Positions 58,085 through 64,000 of a stretch of DNA of 64,000 nucleotides are shown here, in pieces. A program made the position numbers and the translations under genes. Under the pieces are notes generated by a model. The model saw nothing but the letters and a program-made list of their open reading frames with translations. It was not told the origin of the DNA and made no database searches. Source of the stretch: Proteiniclasticum ruminis (GTDB taxonomy: Bacteria; Bacillota; Clostridia; Clostridiales; Clostridiaceae); contig NZ_FOVK01000001.1 of NCBI RefSeq assembly GCF_900115135.1, positions 1-64,000 on the forward strand, in the 5' to 3' direction. How positions within the stretch are numbered: the first letter of the stretch is position 1; every line of letters begins with the position of its first letter.

Positions 58085-60340
58085 ATGAAGAAAAGAATGA
58101 AGTCCAAGACCGTTGAATTGAAATATTTCGTGATTCCATTCCTGGTCATCACAATGGCGTTTTCTTACATTGTATACAGCGCCATGGTCAGTTGGATCAA
58201 AGACAATTATAACTATATAAAAGCAGATGCGCTCAATGTGGCCCGGGTCTATTCGCAGAACCTCCACAAGTCGGAGAAGGCGAAAGAGCTTCTCTATACG
58301 CTGATGGACGACCGGCTGACCTTCGCAGGAACGGTCCTTGGTCAGAGAACGGGAAGTCTTTCCAATGACATTCTGGCAAACTATGCAAAAGAGCTGAATG
58401 TGGATGTGCTCTACGCATTTTCTCCGGAAGGGGTTCTTCTCTTTGACAGCACCGGAGGGGCACCAGGATGGCAGGCAGAAGCCGGACATCCCATCCATAG
58501 CTTCCTCACCAGTGGAGAAGGTTTTTTTATAGAACCCATCCGGCTGGACTCCTCCAATGGCACTCTTTATAAATATGCCTATGTGAAGCTCCCCGATGGA
58601 CGTTTTTATCAGGTAGGGATTCTGGCGGAGAGCATACAGGGGTTTCTCAATGATTTTGAAATGGAGAAGCTTCTGGGAGAAATCGGAGAAGCCTACAGTG
58701 TGGACTTTGCCCATTTCATCGACAACAACAATGTGATTCTGGAGTCCACCATGAAAGATCGGGTGGGAGACAGCATTTCTGATAAAAATGTGCTCCAGGC
58801 CATGTATCTCAACCAGGAGTACGATGTGATCTCCGATGTGGAAGGAAAAAATGCCTACCAGGTATTTGTGCCGGTCTTTGTGGAAGGGGAGAAGATTGGA
58901 ACTTTGGCTGTGGGACAGAATACAGAAACCTTTCTTGCGGCAGCTTTTGGCGTCATTGGCAAGGGCATCTGGGTGCTTTTCAGTGTCATTGTGGTCATGG
59001 GCGTGCTCATTGTCATTACATACAACAAGAGCGCCAGTCAGCTGAAGCTTGCCTACTACGATCCATTAACGAATCTTCCCAACGATTCTTATATGAAGGA
59101 ATATCTCTCCTCAAAGATCGCCCAGAGAAAGATCAAGAACAAAGCAATCTTTCTCATCAATATGCGTAACTTCAGGACCATCAACATCGCTCTTGGGTTT
59201 GAGGTGGGGGATCTCATCATCAGAGAAATCGCTGACCGTCTGGAAGAAGCTCTAGGAAAAAAAGGGATGCTCTTCCGTTTCACCGCAGACCGTTTTGTGT
59301 TTTATGTGGAGAACTATCAGGATGCCAAGGATCTGGAAAAAGTAAGCAAGATCATCGCTTCTGTGTTTGACAGACCCTTTGAGTATCTTAAAAGGAACAA
59401 GCAGATCCGTCCGGAAATCGGGATTGTTGAAATTTCAGACAGGTACCGCAATGTGGACGATTTGATGAAAGATGCCAGCATCACCATCACTTATCTTGCT
59501 AATGGCGTCACAGACCATATGATCTTCAATGCGGAGATGCGCACCAAGGTGGAGCGGGAAGAGGTCATTGAGCTGGAGCTCATACGCTCCTATAAGAACA
59601 TCCATGATGACATTGTGCATCTGGAGTACCAGCCCAAGATCAACGCCAGAACCAACGAGATTGTAGGTTTTGAAGCACTGGCCAGAATGAACTCCAAAAA
59701 GCTTGGCTTTGTTTCTCCTTCAGAGTTCATTGACATCGCAGAGAAGAAGCAGCTGATCCTGCCCCTGGGCACCGCCATTTTGGAAAAAGCCTGCATCTTC
59801 ACGAGAAAGCTCGTAAGTATGGGCTTTAAGGACATCCGTGTGGCTGTGAATGTTTCGGGCATCCAGCTGCTCATGGATGATTTCATCGACACTGTGGCGG
59901 ATATCGTCAGAAGAACCGGCATTGAGACCAGAAACTTGGAATTGGAAATTACGGAAACCATCCTGCTGGAGAACTACGCCATGATCAACAATGTGCTGGA
60001 AAAGCTTCGTGCCATGGGCATCGAAGTCTCCATGGACGATTTTGGTACAGGATTCTCCTCTCTTGCAAGTATTGGAGAGCTGAACATCGACATCGTGAAG
60101 ATTGACAGACACTTTATCATGAAAATCGTGAAGGGGACAGAAAAAAACCTCATCACAAACGACATCATCTCCATGGCTCATAAGCTGGGGCTTCAGGTCA
60201 TTGCTGAGGGTGTGGAGACAGGAATTCAAAGGGAGTATCTGCTTCGGCATGGATGCGAAGTGATGCAAGGGTACTATTTCAGCAGGCCCTTAACAGAAAA
60301 TAAAGCCATCGATGTGCTGCGGGCCACCGCGGCCCAGTAG
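58085..60340 (+). CDS. Cache / degenerate GGDEF / EAL c-di-GMP phosphodiesterase
   Basis: A 751-residue membrane protein. TM1 about 15-35, an external sCache-like domain (about 40-285, with the DRVGDSISDKNVLQAM region), TM2 about 289-311, GGDEF domain about 320-475, EAL domain about 500-745. The GGDEF active site reads FTADRF (400-404), so it cannot make c-di-GMP and may only bind GTP. The EAL site is intact: EALAR, DDFGTGFSS, KIDRHF, EGVET. So it should hydrolyse c-di-GMP in answer to an external signal. GGAG lies before ATG 58085. Confidence 0.94.
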   Translation: MKKRMKSKTVELKYFVIPFLVITMAFSYIVYSAMVSWIKDNYNYIKADALNVARVYSQNLHKSEKAKELLYTLMDDRLTFAGTVLGQRTGSLSNDILANYAKELNVDVLYAFSPEGVLLFDSTGGAPGWQAEAGHPIHSFLTSGEGFFIEPIRLDSSNGTLYKYAYVKLPDGRFYQVGILAESIQGFLNDFEMEKLLGEIGEAYSVDFAHFIDNNNVILESTMKDRVGDSISDKNVLQAMYLNQEYDVISDVEGKNAYQVFVPVFVEGEKIGTLAVGQNTETFLAAAFGVIGKGIWVLFSVIVVMGVLIVITYNKSASQLKLAYYDPLTNLPNDSYMKEYLSSKIAQRKIKNKAIFLINMRNFRTINIALGFEVGDLIIREIADRLEEALGKKGMLFRFTADRFVFYVENYQDAKDLEKVSKIIASVFDRPFEYLKRNKQIRPEIGIVEISDRYRNVDDLMKDASITITYLANGVTDHMIFNAEMRTKVEREEVIELELIRSYKNIHDDIVHLEYQPKINARTNEIVGFEALARMNSKKLGFVSPSEFIDIAEKKQLILPLGTAILEKACIFTRKLVSMGFKDIRVAVNVSGIQLLMDDFIDTVADIVRRTGIETRNLELEITETILLENYAMINNVLEKLRAMGIEVSMDDFGTGFSSLASIGELNIDIVKIDRHFIMKIVKGTEKNLITNDIISMAHKLGLQVIAEGVETGIQREYLLRHGCEVMQGYYFSRPLTENKAIDVLRATAAQ

Positions 60341-60394
60341 AAGACCACTCATTCTGACTGTACCAGTCGGAAGCGAGGGTCTTCTTTGTTTTTG
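60340..60394 (+). terminator. Terminator after the EAL gene
   Basis: GAAGACC (60340-60346) pairs with GGTCTTC (60378-60384), inner GACTG (60356-60360) with CAGTC (60364-60368), followed by TTTGTTTTTG. The next 300 bases are AT-rich with no gene. Confidence 0.8.
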
Positions 60395-60681
60395 TGTTTT
60401 ATGCGGAAACACGCGTAGTGATGCAAAAATCATTTTTAGAATTCACAGAATGAATGGATAATTCAGGAAATCTGTGAAGAATTATGATACCTCTCAGTTT
60501 TTGTTATATAATGACATTTAAGATTTTGTTATAATAGAAAAATGAGCACCTAAAAAATAACAGAAATCCTATTGTCAATGAATTTTTTAACAATAAATAA
60601 GAAAATATAAAAACGAAAACGTATTAAATTCAAAAAAATTACGAAAAAAACTTATTACATACTTATACATTTTAAAATTCG

Positions 60682-60711
60682 TTGCGTTAAAGGTTTTCAT
60701 AATGCTATAAT
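60682..60711 (+). promoter_or_regulatory. Probable promoter of the AbgT-family gene
   Basis: TTGCGT (60682-60687), 18 bases, TATAAT (60706-60711), 33 bases before the start. The upstream stretch 60540-60680 is very A/T-rich, as in an UP element. Confidence 0.6.
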
Positions 60712-60743
60712 GGCGAAGTCAATAAAACATTAGGGAGGTAACT

Positions 60744-62273
60744 ATGGCTACAGAAAACAAAAAGAGCAATGGTCTTTTAAAGAAGATCGAGAACGTAGGA
60801 AATGCACTGCCGCACCCAGCAATCATTTTTGTCATTCTCTGCGTTGCAATCGTTATTATTTCATTTATCGTAAACATGCTCGGTACTACCGTCACTTATT
60901 TTGATGCAAGACAAGGCAAAGAAGTCACTGTCATGGCTGAAAACATGCTTTCAGGGGCTGGACTTCAGTACATCTTCAACAGTGCCACAAAGAACTTCAC
61001 CGGCTTTGCGCCACTGGGAACTGTTCTTGTTGCCATGCTTGGTGTTGGTGTTGCTGAATGGTCTGGACTCATCAATGCAAGCCTTAAGAAGCTGATGACG
61101 GGTGTTCATCCAAGTCTTCTTACTGCGGTCATCGTATTTGCCGGAGTTATGTCCAACGTAGCTTCCGATGCTGGATATGTAGTTGTTATTCCACTGGGTG
61201 CGGTCATGTTTGCCAGCGTCGGCAGACATCCGATTGCCGGACTTGCAGCTGCATTTGCTGGAGTATCTGCTGGATTCTCCGCAAACCTTCTCATTGGAAC
61301 TCTGGACCCACTTCTAGGCGGACTGACCAATGCGGCTCTTGCCAGTGCTGGCATCAGCTATGAAGTAACTGCTACAGCAAACTACTTCTTCATGTTTGTT
61401 TCCACCTTCCTGTTGACCCTACTCGGTACCGTTGTAACCGAAAGGATAGTAGAGAAGAACCTTGGAAAGTATGATGGGGAGTATGTGCCAGACAACGCGA
61501 AGCTTACTGAAACAGAAAACAAGGGACTTCGAAATGCTCTGATTTCCCTGGTGGTTTTTGCTGTGGTGATGCTGGTCCTCACCGTTCCTGAAAATGCAAT
61601 CCTGAAGACAGCAGATGCTGCAGGAAAGCTCACCATCAACGAATTCATGAACAACGGTCTGATCTTCATGATCCTTCTTGTTTTCATGATCCCTGGTTAT
61701 GTGTATGGAAAAACTGTAGGTAAGATCAAGGATTCCAATGATCTTGTGGAGTCCATGACTGAAGCGATGAAGTCCATGGGAGGATATCTGGTCCTTGCGT
61801 TCTTCGCTGCACAGTTTGTATCCTATTTTGGAAAGTCCAATCTGGGTCTCATTCTTTCAGTGAAAGGTGCTGACCTTCTGGAAAGCGTAGGATTCACAGG
61901 ACTGCCACTGGTCCTTGCATTTATCATGATCTCCGCTTTCATCAACCTGTTTATGGGTTCCGCCTCTGCAAAGTGGGCAATCATGGCTCCGATTTTTGTA
62001 CCGATGATGTTCAGACTGGGTCTTAGCCCAGAACTGACTCAGGCTGCATTTAGAATCGGTGATTCCACAACCAATATCATTTCTCCACTGATGAGTTACT
62101 TTGCTATGATTGTAGTATTCGCGAAAAAGTATGACAAAAACAGCGGTATTGGAACCATCATTTCTACGATGCTGCCATACTCCATCACGTTCCTCATCGG
62201 CTGGACACTGATGATGGTTGTTTGGTTCTTCCTTGGCTTGCCACTGGGACCTGGAGCAGGACTGTTCGTATAA
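60744..62273 (+). CDS. AbgT-family transporter
   Basis: A 509-residue transporter with about eleven to thirteen membrane segments. AbgT-family signatures are present: NALPHPAIIFVILCV, the VASDAGYVVVIPLGAVMF block, LIGTLDPLL, FINLFMGSASAKWAIMAPIFVPM and RIGDSTTNIISPLMSYF. E. coli AbgT imports p-aminobenzoyl-glutamate; others export sulfonamides. AGGGAGGTAACT precedes ATG 60744. A PepT-like peptidase gene follows after a terminator; an AbgB-like hydrolase is at 3.2 kb. Confidence 0.95.
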   Translation: MATENKKSNGLLKKIENVGNALPHPAIIFVILCVAIVIISFIVNMLGTTVTYFDARQGKEVTVMAENMLSGAGLQYIFNSATKNFTGFAPLGTVLVAMLGVGVAEWSGLINASLKKLMTGVHPSLLTAVIVFAGVMSNVASDAGYVVVIPLGAVMFASVGRHPIAGLAAAFAGVSAGFSANLLIGTLDPLLGGLTNAALASAGISYEVTATANYFFMFVSTFLLTLLGTVVTERIVEKNLGKYDGEYVPDNAKLTETENKGLRNALISLVVFAVVMLVLTVPENAILKTADAAGKLTINEFMNNGLIFMILLVFMIPGYVYGKTVGKIKDSNDLVESMTEAMKSMGGYLVLAFFAAQFVSYFGKSNLGLILSVKGADLLESVGFTGLPLVLAFIMISAFINLFMGSASAKWAIMAPIFVPMMFRLGLSPELTQAAFRIGDSTTNIISPLMSYFAMIVVFAKKYDKNSGIGTIISTMLPYSITFLIGWTLMMVVWFFLGLPLGPGAGLFV

Positions 62274-62283
62274 AACAAACCAT

Positions 62284-62316
62284 AGAGCTTATGTAATCGT
62301 AAGCTCTATTTTTTTC
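62284..62316 (+). terminator. Terminator after the AbgT-family gene
   Basis: AGAGCTTA (62284-62291) pairs with TAAGCTCT (62300-62307), followed by ATTTTTTTC. Confidence 0.88.
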
Positions 62317-62360
62317 AACATGGATTCTGGTAAAATAAAAAAAACACATGGAGGTAGAGA

Positions 62361-63467
62361 ATGAATAAAGAAAGACTTCTGGAAAGATTTCTGAAGTATG
62401 TGAGAATCGACAGTCCAACCAAAGAAGAAAGAGACTTTGCTCTGGTGCTCATGAAGGAGCTGACCAATCTCGGTCTTGAGGTGACCATGGACGATGCTGG
62501 AGAAAAAACAGGCTCAAACTCTGGAAACCTCATTGCAAAGCTTTCTGGAGACAAAGAAAGAAGAAGCATCCTGTTCAGTGCCCATATGGATACCGTTTCT
62601 CCGGGCAGAGGCATCAAGCCAGTGATCAAAGACGGCACCATCTGGAGCGATGGCACCACCATCTTAGGGGGAGATGACAAAGCAGGCATTGCAGCGGTGA
62701 TGGAAGCGCTCACCGTCATCAAAGAAGAAGGCATTCCCCATGGTGACATCGAAGTGATCTTTACGATTTTTGAAGAAGGCGGACTCTTCGGGGCAAAGAA
62801 CCTGGAATACGCAAACCTCAAGTCCAAACTGGGCTTTGTGCTGGACAGTGGCGGAGACCCGGGAGACATCATCGTGCAAGGACCGGCGCAGAACAAGATT
62901 GATGTGACCTTCATCGGAAGAGAGGCCCATGCGGGCGTTGCACCAGAGCAGGGCATCAGCGCAGTGATGATGGCAGCTGAAGCCATTTCCAATATGAAGC
63001 TTCTCCGCATCGATGAGGAGACCACAGCAAACATCGGCGCCATCCTGGGAGGAGGACCCACCAACATCGTCACCAAGGAAGTGAAGTTCTTTGCAGAGGC
63101 CAGAAGCCTCAGTGATGAGAAGCTGAAGGTGCAGAGCGACCATATGGTGGCCTGCTGCGTCGAAGCCGCGAAGAAGTTTGGCGGAGAAGTTCTCACTTCA
63201 GTGGAAAATGCCTATGGCGCATTCTCTGTCCCCACAGACCATGAGGCAGTGAGAATGGTGGAGGAAGCCTGCAAAGAGCTGTCCATCAGAACCAGAACCA
63301 CCACTTCCGGCGGAGGAAGCGACACCAACATCCTGAACCAGAACGGTATTGCTTCTGTGAACCTGGGAATTGGAGAAAGAAAGCCCCATACGCTGGAAGA
63401 GCATCTGCACATTAAAGATCTGGAAGATACCACAAGGATTGTTCTGGAACTGATGAAAAAAGCATAA
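62361..63467 (+). CDS. M20-family peptidase (PepT-like)
   Basis: A 368-residue metallopeptidase of the PepT/YqjE-like group. SAHMDTVSPGRG gives the first zinc ligand, GGDDKAGIAAVMEAL the bridging Asp, FTIFEEGGLFGAK the general base Glu pair, LDSGGDPG the next ligand, and TSGGGSDTNILNQNG and EEHLHIKDL the C-terminal part. It probably cleaves small peptides or N-acyl amino acids, perhaps after uptake by the AbgT-family protein upstream. GGAGGTAGAG precedes ATG 62361. Confidence 0.94.
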   Translation: MNKERLLERFLKYVRIDSPTKEERDFALVLMKELTNLGLEVTMDDAGEKTGSNSGNLIAKLSGDKERRSILFSAHMDTVSPGRGIKPVIKDGTIWSDGTTILGGDDKAGIAAVMEALTVIKEEGIPHGDIEVIFTIFEEGGLFGAKNLEYANLKSKLGFVLDSGGDPGDIIVQGPAQNKIDVTFIGREAHAGVAPEQGISAVMMAAEAISNMKLLRIDEETTANIGAILGGGPTNIVTKEVKFFAEARSLSDEKLKVQSDHMVACCVEAAKKFGGEVLTSVENAYGAFSVPTDHEAVRMVEEACKELSIRTRTTTSGGGSDTNILNQNGIASVNLGIGERKPHTLEEHLHIKDLEDTTRIVLELMKKA

Positions 63468-63484
63468 GATCCAAAGGAACAGAA

Positions 63485-63530
63485 AAACTGCAGTCAGGAT
63501 GATATCAATATCCAGACTGCAGTTTATTTT
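63485..63530. terminator. Bidirectional terminator
   Basis: ACTGCAGTC (63487-63495) pairs with GACTGCAGT (63515-63523), inner GGATAT-like pairing, A-run before and T-rich after. It serves the convergent peptidase and pseudouridine synthase genes. Confidence 0.82.
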
Positions 63531-64000
63531 TATTCTTCGATGGGAAGGGAATCCGTGGAAAAATAAAGATCTTTGATTTCTTTTGCTGTGAGGGCTCTCA
63601 TCTCACCAGGTTTCAGGTCCCCCAAAGAGAGGTGAAGGATCCGGATTCTTTTGAGCTTCATGACTTCATGGCCGAAAAAGCCTGCCATCCGTCGGATCTG
63701 CCGGTTCATTCCTTCTGTGAGGATGATGGAAAAACTGTTTTCCTCCAGTCTGTCTACCTGGCATGGTTTTGTGAAGCCGATGCCGATGTCAACGCCCTGA
63801 GACATCTTCTTCAGGGTGTCATCAGAGATGGGGGAGTCCACCCACACCTGATATTCCTTCTCCACCTGACCCTCCCCGTGAAGAAGCTTCTGAGCCAGGT
63901 CTCCGTCATTGGTGAGAATGAGGAGACCTTCTGAATCTTTGTCGAGCCTCCCCACAGGAAATGCATAGTGGGGCAGTTGAAGTGCGGCTGCCAGACCGCC
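63530..64000 (-). CDS. RNA pseudouridine synthase (RluF/RsuA type), 5' end outside the window
   Basis: C-terminal 156 residues of a pseudouridine synthase of the RsuA/RluB/RluF group, which modifies rRNA. YAFPVGRLDKDSEGLLILTNDG holds the catalytic Asp (in RLDKDSEG); EGMNRQIRRMAGFFGHEVMKLKRIRI is the second typical block; ALTAKEIKDL at the end resembles RluF. The frame runs off the right edge without a start; GTG 63955 is inside the conserved motif and is not the real start. Confidence 0.92.
   Translation of the reverse strand, partial: GGLAAALQLPHYAFPVGRLDKDSEGLLILTNDGDLAQKLLHGEGQVEKEYQVWVDSPISDDTLKKMSQGVDIGIGFTKPCQVDRLEENSFSIILTEGMNRQIRRMAGFFGHEVMKLKRIRILHLSLGDLKPGEMRALTAKEIKDLYFSTDSLPIEE

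Overview
The window looks like chromosome from an anaerobic, low-to-moderate GC Bacillota, most likely class Clostridia. The evidence is AGGAGG ribosome binding sites before most genes, GTG/TTG starts, a Firmicutes-type ethanolamine microcompartment operon under an EutV/EutW antiterminator, a DtxR-FeoA-FeoB-FeoB-associated iron block, and many c-di-GMP proteins. I cannot name the genus. No rRNA, tRNA, CRISPR or intact transposase is visible.

Layout. 1-0.1 kb: probable right end of an IS200/IS605-type element. 0.5-18 kb: mixed housekeeping and accessory genes, including an orphan RnfD-like subunit, endonuclease IV, a DUF5661 protein, an M20 amidohydrolase with an in-frame amber codon near its 5' end, an SDR, three GNAT genes, ASCH, Mrp-type ATPase, CBS protein, nucleoside hydrolase, nitroreductase, metallophosphoesterase, DUF4256, a lipoprotein with three FMN-attachment motifs, a P-loop kinase and a flavodoxin.

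18.2-35.7 kb: one long ethanolamine utilization (eut) locus, all on the + strand: eutS-P-V-W, then eutA-B-C-L, a BMC protein with a SAP-like tail, eutE-M-T, an eut conserved protein, eutN, a PduS-like RnfC protein, a PduT-like tandem BMC protein, a small EutQ-N-like protein, eutH-Q-G-J. Two ANTAR dual-hairpin antiterminator/terminator leaders are readable, before eutS and before eutA. EutW senses ethanolamine, EutV binds the hairpins, EutH imports substrate, EutBC (kept active by EutA and EutT) cleaves it, EutE and EutG handle acetaldehyde, and the BMC proteins form the shell. No phosphotransacetylase gene is present. EutC, EutQ, EutE and the eut conserved protein share a likely encapsulation helix.

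35.8-42.7 kb: a hypothetical gene, a YjiH-type membrane protein, then a compact operon of EAL-HDOD protein, two unknown membrane proteins, an RsbQ-like hydrolase and a PAS-GGDEF cyclase. 43-46 kb: iron uptake (DtxR-type regulator, feoA, feoB, Cys-rich FeoB-associated peptide) with readable DtxR-type operators. 46-60 kb: GNAT, Cache-GGDEF cyclase, CZB-type chemoreceptor, PadR/ChrA pair, ComFB, MarR, Asp/Glu racemase, UPF0316 protein, membrane-anchored GDPD, a frameshifted TVP38 gene, VanZ, and a Cache/degenerate-GGDEF/EAL phosphodiesterase. 60.7-64 kb: AbgT-family transporter, PepT-like M20 peptidase and the truncated end of a pseudouridine synthase gene.
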